Shown here: piece by piece, positions 1-7,884 of the stretch
Layout: every line of letters starts with the position of its first letter
Numbering within the stretch: position 1 is the first letter of the stretch
Assembly (NCBI GenBank): GCA_963776565.1
Contig: CAVZNF010000005.1
Coordinates: forward strand, 186,001-250,000
DNA from: GMQP-bins7 sp963776565
Lineage (GTDB): Bacteria > Actinomycetota > Thermoleophilia > Gaiellales > Gaiellaceae
Reading direction: 5' to 3'
DNA: 64,000 nt
The notes under the pieces: model-generated
The model's database searches: none
What the model was told of the DNA's origin: nothing
What the model saw: the letters and a program-made list of their open reading frames with translations, nothing else
Position numbers and translations under genes: made by a program

Positions 1-2
1 AC

Positions 3-1152
3 GAGAAGCTGCGCGGGGGAGAGGAGTACGGCGTTCCGCTCGCCGCCGACGTCGAGTCCGCAGTCGCCGAGCATGCGCCGGACGTGGTCGTCGACCTCTC
101 GGACGAGCCGGTGCTCGGCCCCGTCGAACGCTTCGCGCTCGCGAGCCGGGTCCTCGCGTTGGGGCTGCCGTACGTCGGAGCGGACTTCCGTCTCGAACCC
201 GCCGTTGCGCGAGCCCTTCGAGCTCCCGTCGATCGCCGTCGTAGGGACGGGTAAGCGCGTCGGCAAGACCGCCGTGACCGGTCACGTTGCGCGCCTTCTC
301 GCTGTCGACCGACGCGTCGTCGTTGTCGCGATGGGGAGAGGAGGGCCGCCTGAGCCCGAGGTCGTGACCGTGCCTCCCACGATCGACTCGCTCGTTGCGC
401 TCTCGCGGTCGGGGCGACATGCCGCATCGGATCACCTCGAGACCGCCGCTCTCGTCGGTGTGCCGACCGTTGGCTGTCGGCGATGCGGTGGAGGGCTCGC
501 AGGAGCGGTCGGATCCTCGAACGTCGGAGACGGAGCGCGCGTCGCCGTCGGCCTTGCTCCCGACCTCGTGCTCTTCGACGGGAGCGGCGCGGCGTTGCCT
601 CCCATCGCCGCCGATCGCACCGTCGTCGTCGTCGGAGGACATCAGGATCCGACAGTTGTCGGCGGGTATCTGAACACGTACCGGCTCCTGCTCGCAGACG
701 TCGTCGTGGTGACGATGGCCGAGGAGGGCTCGGGTTGGGAGACGGTTCGACACCGTGTTGCCGAGGCCGTTCGTCCGGGCACGACGGTGATCGCAACGAC
801 GCTGCAGCCACGCCCGGCCGCCGACATCACGGGACGCTCCGTTGCCTACTTTTGCGCGGCTCCACGGGCCGCGCACGGACGGCTGCGCGAGCACCTCGAA
901 GCCGCTTACGGCGCCAGCATCGTCCACGTGTCCGGGAACCTCGCGAATCGCGCCGCTCTGCGCGAGGAGCTCGTCGACGTCCGCGCTGACGTCTTCTTGG
1001 TGGAGCTGAAAGCCGCGGCGATCGACGTCGTCGCGGAGGAAGCGCTCGTCCACGGGGCCGAGGTCGTCCTCGCCACGAGCGACGTCGTCCCGCTGGCCGG
1101 CGAGCCGGACCTTGACGAACTGCTCCTCGGCATGGCCAAATTCACCTCGTGA
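3..1152 (+). CDS. cpgS: Cyclic 2,3-diphosphoglycerate synthetase, 5'-truncated by window edge, one frameshift
   Basis: ATP-dependent enzyme that closes 2,3-diphosphoglycerate into the cyclic pyrophosphate (cDPG), a solute known mainly from thermophilic methanogens. Translation in frame 3 from base 3 gives the domain preceding the P-loop (DLSDEPVLGPVERF, then GLPYVGADF). Between about 195 and 225 the coding frame moves by +1 to frame 1, where FELPSIAVVGTGKRVGKTAV carries the Walker-A nucleotide-binding loop (GTGKRVGKT). The rest is a P-loop domain (LVLFDGSGAALPP, VVVVGGHQDP) running to the stop at 1152. About 380 codons are visible and the N-terminus lies outside the window. An ATG at 73 would give an artefactual Arg/Ser-rich N-terminus. 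The stop overlaps the GTG of the 2-phosphoglycerate kinase (GTGA), so the pair is probably cotranscribed. Family identity is from recognised motifs; activity is inferred. Confidence 0.85.
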   Translation, partial: RSCAGERSTAFRSPPTSSPQSPSMRRTWSSTSRTSRCSAPSNASRSRAGSSRWGCRTSERTSVSNPPLREPFELPSIAVVGTGKRVGKTAVTGHVARLLAVDRRVVVVAMGRGGPPEPEVVTVPPTIDSLVALSRSGRHAASDHLETAALVGVPTVGCRRCGGGLAGAVGSSNVGDGARVAVGLAPDLVLFDGSGAALPPIAADRTVVVVGGHQDPTVVGGYLNTYRLLLADVVVVTMAEEGSGWETVRHRVAEAVRPGTTVIATTLQPRPAADITGRSVAYFCAAPRAAHGRLREHLEAAYGASIVHVSGNLANRAALREELVDVRADVFLVELKAAAIDVVAEEALVHGAEVVLATSDVVPLAGEPDLDELLLGMAKFTS

Positions 1153-2060
1153 GGGAGCGCCGCCACAGTCTCCCGTTGCCGCTGGGCGACGAGGTTCCGT
1201 TCTCGAAGGGCCTGATGGCGCGCGCGCTGGTCGTCACGGGCCTCGATCCGGAGCGCGCATACCTCATCGCTCAGCGCGCAGACCGCGACCTGGCCGAGCG
1301 AGGGGCCGTCTCGCTCGATCTCGATCGCCTCGGGGAGCTCGCTGCCGAGCTCATCGGCGACGAGGAGGCTGCGCGGACGGTCCGGCGACTCCGACGCCTC
1401 GACGCTCTCCAGCGGCTCGACGAGCCGCTGCTGCTGCTCGTCGGCGGTGCTACCGGGACAGGGAAGTCGACGATCGCGACGGAGGCGGCGCACCGGCTCG
1501 GGATCACGCGGGTGACGTCGACCGACTTCATCCGGCAGACGATGCGGACCTTCTTCTCCAAGGAGTTCATGCCGTCCGTCCATTACTCGAGCTTCGAGGC
1601 ACGCCTGGCGCTGACGCGGGCAGAGGAGGAGGAGTCCGGAGACGCTGCGATCCTCGGCTTCCTCGATCAGACGCGGAACGTTCTCGTCGGCGTGGACGCG
1701 GCGCTCGAACGCGCAGCGACGGAGCGGTGGTCGACGGTGCTCGAGGGCGTCCACCTCGTGCCCGGCATGGTCGGCACGGAGTTTCCCGGCGCATTCGTCG
1801 TCCAGTGCGTGGTCGCGATCGAGGACGAGAATCTGCACCGCAGTCACTTCTGGGTGCGCGACCAGGCGACCGAGGGTCTTCGCCCGCTCGAGAAGTACCT
1901 CGACTCGCTTCCCCAGATCCGCGAGATCCAGGACTACCTCGTCGAGCGCGCCCGACGCCACGACGTGCCGGTGATCTACAACGACTCGCTCGACCGGGCG
2001 ATCGGGGACGTGCTCGATCTCGTCCTCCGCCGCGCCGACAGCCTCGTCGCCGTCGGCTAG
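1149..2060 (+). CDS. 2-phosphoglycerate kinase
   Basis: Phosphorylates 2-phosphoglycerate to 2,3-bisphosphoglycerate, the substrate of the synthetase encoded immediately upstream. The 303-residue product has an N-terminal region of about 90 residues that looks like the ATP-cone-like part of archaeal enzymes (ALVVTGLDPERAYLIA), then a Walker A motif GGATGTGKST at residues 99-108, and the family-typical segments TSTDFIRQTMR and HYSSFEA. The start is GTG, sharing four bases with the upstream stop, which implies translational coupling. Together the two genes form a complete two-step route from a glycolytic intermediate to cDPG. The family and order match what is known of cDPG synthesis in methanogens. 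The physiological role here (osmolyte, phosphate store or protein protectant) is inference. Confidence 0.88.
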   Translation: MRERRHSLPLPLGDEVPFSKGLMARALVVTGLDPERAYLIAQRADRDLAERGAVSLDLDRLGELAAELIGDEEAARTVRRLRRLDALQRLDEPLLLLVGGATGTGKSTIATEAAHRLGITRVTSTDFIRQTMRTFFSKEFMPSVHYSSFEARLALTRAEEEESGDAAILGFLDQTRNVLVGVDAALERAATERWSTVLEGVHLVPGMVGTEFPGAFVVQCVVAIEDENLHRSHFWVRDQATEGLRPLEKYLDSLPQIREIQDYLVERARRHDVPVIYNDSLDRAIGDVLDLVLRRADSLVAVG

Positions 2061-2083
2061 CCCTCCGTCTCTACACTTGCCGC

Positions 2084-2383
2084 GTGGTCACGCGCGAAGA
2101 CGTCGTCGAGGCGCTGCACGGTGTCGAGGATCCCGAGCTCGGGATGGACATCGTCGAGCTCGGGCTCATGTACGACGTCGAGGTCGACGGGCCGAGCGTG
2201 AAGGTGCTGTACAGCCTGACCTCGATGGGGTGCCCTGCAGGCGCGATGATCGCCGAGGGGATCGTCGACGCGGCGCGCGGCGTTCCGGGTGTCGCAGAGG
2301 TCGAGGCGGAGCTGACGTTCGACCCGCCGTGGACGCCCGATCGCATGTCGGACGACGCGAAGTTCATTCTCGGCTTCGGCTAG
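2084..2383 (+). CDS. MIP18/DUF59 family metal-sulfur cluster assembly protein
   Basis: Small 99-residue protein of the DUF59 (SufT/MIP18) family, associated with maturation of iron-sulfur proteins. It shows the hallmark DPELGMDIVELGLMYDV segment near the N-terminus, the conserved cysteine in TSMGCPAG about two-thirds along, and the C-terminal DPPWTPDRMSDDAK. The start is taken as GTG at 2084 (GTG GTC ACG CGC), 23 bases after the kinase stop, because the family begins just before the EDVVEAL helix; reading further upstream gives Arg-rich out-of-frame sequence. It may be cotranscribed with the two genes upstream. Which apoproteins it serves cannot be told from the sequence. QueG, an iron-sulfur protein, is encoded about 1 kb away. 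Confidence 0.85.
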   Translation: MVTREDVVEALHGVEDPELGMDIVELGLMYDVEVDGPSVKVLYSLTSMGCPAGAMIAEGIVDAARGVPGVAEVEAELTFDPPWTPDRMSDDAKFILGFG

Positions 2384-2421
2384 ACGAGAGCCGCCGTGCC
2401 GGTCGAGGGCGGCGGTTCGGA

Positions 2422-3411
2422 TCAGTCGGGGATCGTGAGGACGACCTTGCCGAACTGTGCGCCGGACTCGAGACGCTCGTGAGCCTCTGCGGCCGCGGCG
2501 AGCGGGAACATGCTGTCGATGTGGATGCGAGCACGACCGGTTCGGATGAGCTCGTAGGCACCCTCGAAGTCCGACGGCATCCCCATCGTCGAGCCGTAGA
2601 TCACGAGCTGCTTCCACCAGAGTCGATAGAGGCGCGCCGGCGGGCTGTGGCCGGACGTCGCTCCGCAGACGACGATTCGGGCCTCCTGTCCAGCAGCGGC
2701 GAGCGAGCGCTCCCAGGTCGCTTCCCCGACCGTCTCGACGACGATGTCGACGCCTGCGCCCTCGGTGGCGTCCTTCACGGCCTGCACGACGTCTCCGTCG
2801 GCGTGGTTCACGGCGACGTCGGCACCGAGCGCGCGCGCTCTCTCGAGCTTCTCGGGGCTCGACGACGTCACGACTGTGCGGGCACCTAGCGCTCGGCAGA
2901 TCTCGAATGCCGCGAGTGCGACTCCTCCTCCGATCCCCCAGATCAGCACCCATTCGCCGGGCTGGACGGCGGCTTTCGTCACGAGCATCCGGTACGCGGT
3001 CTCGAACGTGAGCGGGAACGCAGCCCCCTGTTCGAACGACAATGCGTCGTCCAGGGGGTAGAGCTGACTGGCCGGGATCGCCTTCAGCTCGCAGCACGTC
3101 CCGTCGGTGTGCTCCCCGATCACCGTGATCCGGCCGTTGTGCGGGATCCCGGGGTTGACGACGACGCGATCGCCCACGCTGAAAGCGGGCGTGTCATCGC
3201 CGAGCCCGGCGACGATGCCGGCGCCGTCGGCACCGAGAATGCGTGGCTTGGGCACCGACGGCAGTCCCCGCCGAACCCAGACGTCGAGGTGGTTGAGGCC
3301 TGCGGCTCGCATCGAGACGAGAACCTCGCCGGGTCCGGGCTCGGGATCGGGGACGTCCTCGTAGCGGAGGACCTCGGGGCCGCCGTCCTCGTGGATGCGA
3401 ATCGCCTTCAC
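2422..3411 (-). CDS. Zinc-type/quinone-oxidoreductase-like MDR dehydrogenase
   Basis: Medium-chain dehydrogenase/reductase of 329 residues. The N-terminal GroES-like catalytic domain (VKAIRIHEDGGPEVLRYEDV, then GLNHLDVWVRRG) is followed by an NAD(P)-binding Rossmann fold with GIGGGVALAAFEICRALGA around residue 160. The C-terminus has the family ending EAHERLESGAQFGKVV. The start is GTG at 3411 (GTG AAG GCG ATT). Longer upstream readings run into the divergent queG gene and lose family similarity. No obvious catalytic zinc cysteine cluster is visible, so a quinone reductase or enone reductase-like activity is as likely as an alcohol dehydrogenase. It faces queG head to head with 16 bases between the start codons. 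Substrate unknown. Confidence 0.85.
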   Translation of the reverse strand: MKAIRIHEDGGPEVLRYEDVPDPEPGPGEVLVSMRAAGLNHLDVWVRRGLPSVPKPRILGADGAGIVAGLGDDTPAFSVGDRVVVNPGIPHNGRITVIGEHTDGTCCELKAIPASQLYPLDDALSFEQGAAFPLTFETAYRMLVTKAAVQPGEWVLIWGIGGGVALAAFEICRALGARTVVTSSSPEKLERARALGADVAVNHADGDVVQAVKDATEGAGVDIVVETVGEATWERSLAAAGQEARIVVCGATSGHSPPARLYRLWWKQLVIYGSTMGMPSDFEGAYELIRTGRARIHIDSMFPLAAAAEAHERLESGAQFGKVVLTIPD

Positions 3412-3427
3412 GGTGCAGAATCCTGTC

Positions 3428-4435
3428 ATGACCAGCGCGGAGCTGAGCCAACTGGGTGCGGAGCTCGGCCTGGACGTGGTCGGTGCAGCTCGCGCTGTGC
3501 CGTACGACGACACCGAGGACGCCATTCGCCAGCGGCGCGCGCGTGGTCTCTTCGCGGACATGCGGTTCACGATGGCGCGGCCCGAGGTGTCGTGCCACCC
3601 CGAGCTGCTCGTCGACGGTGCTCGAACGGTCATCGCCGCCGCGCGCTGCTACGCGGCGGATGTTCCTCCGACGCCACCTGATCACGGCCGGCTTCCTCGG
3701 TACACCTGGCGAGACGAGTACGCGATCCTCCGTGAGCAGCTCGAGGCGCTCGGCCGACGACTCGGGGGCGAGTACCGCGTGCTCGTCGACGACAACGACC
3801 ACGTGGACAGAGCGGCTGCGGTTCGCGCGGGCATCGCCTTCTACGGCAAGAACACGATGGCGATCACGCACCGCCATGGCTCATGGGTCGTCCTTGGGGT
3901 CGTCGTCACGGAGGTCGAGATCGAGCCGAGCCCTGCGCTCTCGCTCGATTGCGGAGAGTGCCGACTCTGCATCGACGCATGCCCGACGGGTGCTCTCGAC
4001 GAGCCGGGGACCCTCGACTCCACGAAGTGCCTCTCGTACTGGAGCCAGGCGCCAGCGCCGATCCCCGAGACATTCCGCGCGGAGATGGGTGACGTGGTCT
4101 ACGGCTGCGACATCTGTCAGGACGTCTGTCCGTGGAATCGCGGCGTCGAGAAGCGACGACGCGGCGAAGCGGTTCCGATCGATGCGACCCCGGTGGTATC
4201 GCTCGCCGAGTGGCTCGATCGCGATCCGGGCGAGCTCGTCGAGGAGTTCGACCGGCTCTACGTTCCGAAGAACGACGGACGGTGGCTGCGTCGCAATGCC
4301 CTGATCGCCGCGGGAAACGTCGGAGGTGGAGCCCTGCGTCCGAGCATCGAGCGCGAGGTGGCGTCCGATGATCCGGTGCTCGCCGACGCGGCGTCCTGGG
4401 CGCTCGCCCGCATCGGCGAGCGCGGGGCGGCGTGA
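3428..4435 (+). CDS. queG: Epoxyqueuosine reductase QueG
   Basis: Cobalamin-dependent iron-sulfur enzyme that reduces epoxyqueuosine to queuosine in the tRNA anticodon, the last step of the pathway whose earlier steps (QueA, Tgt) are encoded at 19.7-21.9 kb. The 335-residue product carries two ferredoxin-like 4Fe-4S motifs: C175-x2-C178-x2-C181-x3-C185 (CGECRLCIDACP) and C227-x2-C230-x3-C234 (CDICQDVCP), with C201 between. The segment DRAAAVRAGIAFYGKNTM holds the conserved catalytic Asp/Lys region. The C-terminal 80 residues look like HEAT repeats, as in known structures. The start is the ATG at 3428; an upstream in-frame GTG would overlap the divergent gene. The stop overlaps the GTG of the downstream histidine kinase. 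Confidence 0.95.
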   Translation: MTSAELSQLGAELGLDVVGAARAVPYDDTEDAIRQRRARGLFADMRFTMARPEVSCHPELLVDGARTVIAAARCYAADVPPTPPDHGRLPRYTWRDEYAILREQLEALGRRLGGEYRVLVDDNDHVDRAAAVRAGIAFYGKNTMAITHRHGSWVVLGVVVTEVEIEPSPALSLDCGECRLCIDACPTGALDEPGTLDSTKCLSYWSQAPAPIPETFRAEMGDVVYGCDICQDVCPWNRGVEKRRRGEAVPIDATPVVSLAEWLDRDPGELVEEFDRLYVPKNDGRWLRRNALIAAGNVGGGALRPSIEREVASDDPVLADAASWALARIGERGAA

Positions 4436-5070
4436 CGCCGAGCCTCGACGCCGAGCGTCTTGCCGTCCTCGTCCACGAGGTCAGGAGTCCGGTAGCGGCT
4501 CTCTCCGCCATTGCGGAAGCGCTCGACGGCGACACCGACGTGGAGATGCGCCGTGAGCTCGTTCGACTCGTGACCCTCGCGTGTCGAGGCGTCGAACGGG
4601 TCGTCACCGATGCTGCCGCCGCGTCGATCCGCTCCGAGCCGATCGATCCGGAGCAGCTCGTTCGCGACGTCGTGGCCGGCGCCATCGTCCGCGGCGCCCA
4701 TGTCGAGCTCACGGTGGTCGGTGAGCTACCGGCGATCGACGCCGATCCGTCCCGCCTTCGGCAGGCACTCGACAATCTCATTGCAAACGCGTTGGTGCAC
4801 GGTCCTGCGGACGGCCTCGTGTCGATACGGGCCGAGGCTGCGAGCGCTGTCTTGATATCGGTAACCGACCGTGGACCCGGGATCGCGCCGGACGAGCTCG
4901 ACCGCATCTTCGATGTCGGAGTCCGGCTCGATCCAGCCTCGCGCGGATCCGGCCTCGGGCTGCCGCTGGCGCGCGCGATCGTCGACGGACACGGTGGATC
5001 GCTCACGGTCACGTCGACCCTGGGTGAAGGGACGACGTTCGCAATCGCTCTGCCGCTTCGTCGGGCCTAA
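4432..5070 (+). CDS. Soluble sensor histidine kinase (HisKA plus HATPase)
   Basis: Short kinase of 212 residues with no membrane segment and no input domain. The H-box HEVRSPVAALSAIAEAL (His at about residue 15) begins almost at the N-terminus. It is followed by the N-box DNLIANALVHG, the G1 box DRGPGIAPDELDRIFD and the G2 box GSGLGLPLAR, ending with ST-GEGTTF. All ATP-binding motifs look intact. It begins with GTG overlapping the queG stop (GTGA), so it is translationally coupled to queG. No partner response regulator is next to it; the nearest are at 17.0 and 27.2 kb. It ends convergently on the lipoprotein gene, overlapping by four bases. Signal and partner unknown. Confidence 0.85.
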   Translation: MTPSLDAERLAVLVHEVRSPVAALSAIAEALDGDTDVEMRRELVRLVTLACRGVERVVTDAAAASIRSEPIDPEQLVRDVVAGAIVRGAHVELTVVGELPAIDADPSRLRQALDNLIANALVHGPADGLVSIRAEAASAVLISVTDRGPGIAPDELDRIFDVGVRLDPASRGSGLGLPLARAIVDGHGGSLTVTSTLGEGTTFAIALPLRRA

Positions 5071-5762
5071 CCAGCTACGCGCGCGTCGAGCGTGTACGCA
5101 CGCAAGAGGCGGCCGTCGCCGTCATGTTCGGTGATCCGGAACGACGCGCGAGACCGTTCCTGATCGACACCTGAGGTCGTCGTGACGCGCACCGGAAGGC
5201 CGGCCGCGACGCGATACACCTCGGTGAAGCCGGGCTGACTGACCGTGACGTACTGCGTTGCGCGCGCCGGCTCGACCCAGGCGAACGCCACAGGATCGGC
5301 CGCTGCGTTGCGACAACCGGCGAGATCGAGCCGCGGATCCTGGAGTCGCCCGTGCTCGAGTCGCCCGACCGCGATCCCGCACCAGACGTGGCGTCCCTCA
5401 CTGGCGGCCGCGGCGCGATCGCAGGCGATGAGACTCTGTCCGGATGAAGCACGGAACGTGACGCTCTCGCCGTTCACGCCGACGCGCGCGACCAGAGGCC
5501 CGACCGCGGCATGATCTCGTGCTCGACGGAGACACTGCGCGGCACGCGTCGTAGGCGCGACGCGACGGGCGTCGACGACGTTGATCGTTGTCGCGATCTG
5601 ATCCTCCGCAATGCCCTCGAGCGTGACCGCCGAAGGTCTCGCTGCCGGTGTTCCGTCGATCAGCTGCGCGGGAGGCTTCTCGTCTCCCGCGCAAGCCGCT
5701 GCCGACATGGCGACGAGCGTTGCCACCGCGACCAGCGATCCGAGTCCGGGCCGCGCGCTCAC
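5067..5762 (-). CDS. Putative lipoprotein, last gene of an exported-protein operon
   Basis: Protein of 231 residues with a typical lipoprotein signal: an N-terminal hydrophobic stretch (LVAVATLVAMSAAACAG) with a candidate lipobox ending in Cys24. The mature part has several cysteines (CLRRARD, IACDRAA, VWCGIAV, LAGCRNA) that could form disulfides, and a C-terminal beta-rich segment. I recognise no named family. It starts with GTG at 5762, overlapping the region of the upstream stop (TGA complement at 5764-5766), and is the third gene of a tightly packed minus-strand set with the NlpC-like and beta-propeller genes. All three have export signals, so they probably act together at or outside the cell envelope. 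Function unknown. Confidence 0.7.
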   Translation of the reverse strand: MSARPGLGSLVAVATLVAMSAAACAGDEKPPAQLIDGTPAARPSAVTLEGIAEDQIATTINVVDARRVAPTTRAAQCLRRARDHAAVGPLVARVGVNGESVTFRASSGQSLIACDRAAAASEGRHVWCGIAVGRLEHGRLQDPRLDLAGCRNAAADPVAFAWVEPARATQYVTVSQPGFTEVYRVAAGLPVRVTTTSGVDQERSRASFRITEHDGDGRLLRAYTLDARVAG

Positions 5763-5763
5763 G

Positions 5764-6388
5764 TCAGGAGCTCCAGCCGGTCCTCCTGACGCCGCTGTAG
5801 CTCGAGCTCCCCCGGTACGTTCGGGTCCAGATTCCCGTGCCGTAGTCCTCGCCCTTGGCCTCGATGATCTGGTCCGTGCCGTCGGGGTTCACGGCGTAGA
5901 TCAAACCGATGTGCGTGTCGCTCGCCAAGGCGTCCATCTTGGTCAGGGCCGTCTTGGACACCGTCACGTTGGGCGCTCCCGTACCAGCCTTGAACGCCGC
6001 GGCGGTGTATGGCCCATGCACGTTGCGCAAGAGACCCCACTGCTCGAATCCCGCATTGCTCTGGTCGAGCGACTCGCGCCAGACCTTGAACGTGAAGCCG
6101 GAGCAGTCGCCACCTTCACCGCCGGTCGCTGGGATCCTCGTGCGGATCGTTCGGCGAATCGTCGCGATCGTTGTCGTTCCAGCACCCGCCGGCCCACTGG
6201 TAGCCCTCGTAGCGGGCTCGGAGGGCAACTGCGGCTGAGCCGTCCCGCGTGATGTACGACGTTGGGGTGGGCGCGGAATAGTTGCAGTTGTCGGCGACGA
6301 ACCGGGTGTGGTAGGCGGCAGCGGTTCCAGCGGTTCCGAGGATCGCAGCGACGACGAAGGCGACGACGAATCCACGTGCACGGGGCAT
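5764..6388 (-). CDS. Exported NlpC/P60-like (CHAP-like) protein, one frameshift
   Basis: The N-terminus MPRARGFVVAFVVAAILG followed by TAGTAAAYH is a clear signal peptide. After about 85 residues the frame breaks by +1 in the GGG at 6131-6133. Reading through gives GGEGGDCSGFTFKVWRESL, which resembles the catalytic-cysteine region of NlpC/P60 or CHAP cell-wall peptidases (D-C-S/x-G-F). Further on, the segment DTHIGLIYAVNPDGTDQIIEAKGE resembles the His-containing strand (H-I/x-G-x-Y...E). About 207 residues in all. A secreted peptidoglycan endopeptidase or amidase is therefore plausible but not proven. The start ATG overlaps the stop of the upstream beta-propeller gene (ATGA), and its own stop abuts the lipoprotein start, so the three genes form one operon. 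Confidence 0.65.
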
Positions 6389-7783
6389 CAGCGCACCTCC
6401 AGGTCGTAGCGGTCGACGAAGGCTCCGGCCTCGTTCGACCCGAGCTGGTAGAGGGATCTGCCGACGAGCCGAAAGCGGCTCAGCGGTGCAGTCTCAGCCC
6501 AGTCGGCCGACGCGACCGCGAACTGCTGTTCAACGCCCCGCCGATCGAGAAGGACGACTCGGAACTCGTCGGCGCTCTCGGTATACGTGCGGACGACCAC
6601 GACGAGACGCGCTCCGATCGCCTCCGCGAGCTGCACCTCTCCGAGCGGCGTTGCGCTCGTCAGCCGCCAGGAGCGCACGATGCGGTCGCCGGACGCCACG
6701 GCGATTCGAAGCTCGTTCCCGGTGCGAAGGACGATCGCCTCGCCGCCCGATCGAAGCGGACGGCCGGTCCTCGCTCGGCGGCGCTGCTCGTTCGGCGGGA
6801 GGGGGTAGCCGTCGAGCGCCATCGGGGTCCACTGGTGCGAGGGATGCTCCAAGACCATCGGCCCATCCGGCCCCACGCGGATCTGTGACGGCGACCGCTC
6901 GGCCGCTTCGACGACGTCGAGCTCGCGTCCCGTCTCGTCGAAGCGGCGAACCAGCGGGCCACCACGCCCGGGTCGCGCGACCGACTCGAGGACGTAGAGC
7001 GAGCCGTCGTCGGAGACCGCCAGGTCTGCGAGCGTGCCGTCGACCGAGACGGGAACACGCGCCGGATGCTGCTGCACCACGAGCCCAACGCAGCACTCGC
7101 CGGTGGACCTGATCCAGCAGGAACACCGTGCCGGTCTCGTCGACGTCGAACGAGGACGCCCCAACAGGACCGACGCTCTTTCCGGGCTCGAGCCCGACGG
7201 AGGCGGTGCCATCACCCCAGCGCGCGGACGCCACTCGAGCTCCGCGGCGATGTGTGCCGAAGTCCGCAACGCCGAGGTCGACATCGATCGCGTTGTTCAG
7301 CACTCGCGATCGGTACGGCGCGGCTTCGCCTCCCGGCGGGACGCGCAGGCGATCACCGGTTCCGACGCGCTCGAGCTCCGCGTAGTACTCGAAGCCGCTG
7401 GGCGCCGCCGCGAAGGAGTCGGGGACGTTGGCCGTCAGCTGGCGGATGCCTCGGGCGTCCGCCTGGTGCAGCGGCAGCTTCTCGAAGTCACTGCCGCCCT
7501 CAACGCGCAAGAACACCGACCCGGCGACCTCGCAGCGCGCCTCTGCGTCGTCCACGCCCTCCGCGAGGCAGTTCACGTCGTACGTGAGCTGCACCGGTTC
7601 TCCCGGTAGCACGAGGAGGGGTGGCAGATGCGTTGCTTCGAAGACGGCGCCGGGAACGACGGGCGACCGCTGCGCGAGAGCCGCGCCCCCGACGACGACA
7701 GCCGCAGCGGAAATGGAAATGCCGACGAAGAGCCCGGCGATCGGCAAGAGTCGGGCTCGACGGACATGCGCGATTCGTCTCAT
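6388..7783 (-). CDS. Exported NHL/beta-propeller-like protein, one frameshift
   Basis: About 464 residues after correcting a +1 break between roughly 7065 and 7090. The start is ATG at 7783, chosen because GGGAG lies 8 bases upstream; an in-frame ATG at 7804 is possible. The N-terminus has Arg residues and a long hydrophobic segment (LLPIAGLFVGISISAAAVVV), giving a signal peptide or anchor. A middle beta-rich domain follows. The part spanning the break contains propeller-like blades: SSFDVDETGTVFLLDQVHRR, then DLAVSDDGSLYVLES and QIRVGPDGPMVLE. This is typical of NHL/SMP-30-like repeats used for ligand or protein binding outside the cell. First gene of the three-gene exported set. No enzyme motif recognised. 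Confidence 0.65.
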
Positions 7784-7884
7784 GGCGCTCTCCCGTTTGC
7801 TCATGAGACAACGGTAGCGCCGCGCGCCCACCATGAGGGGCGCCATCTCCCTCTCGGCGCGATGTTGTGACGACTACGTGAAGA

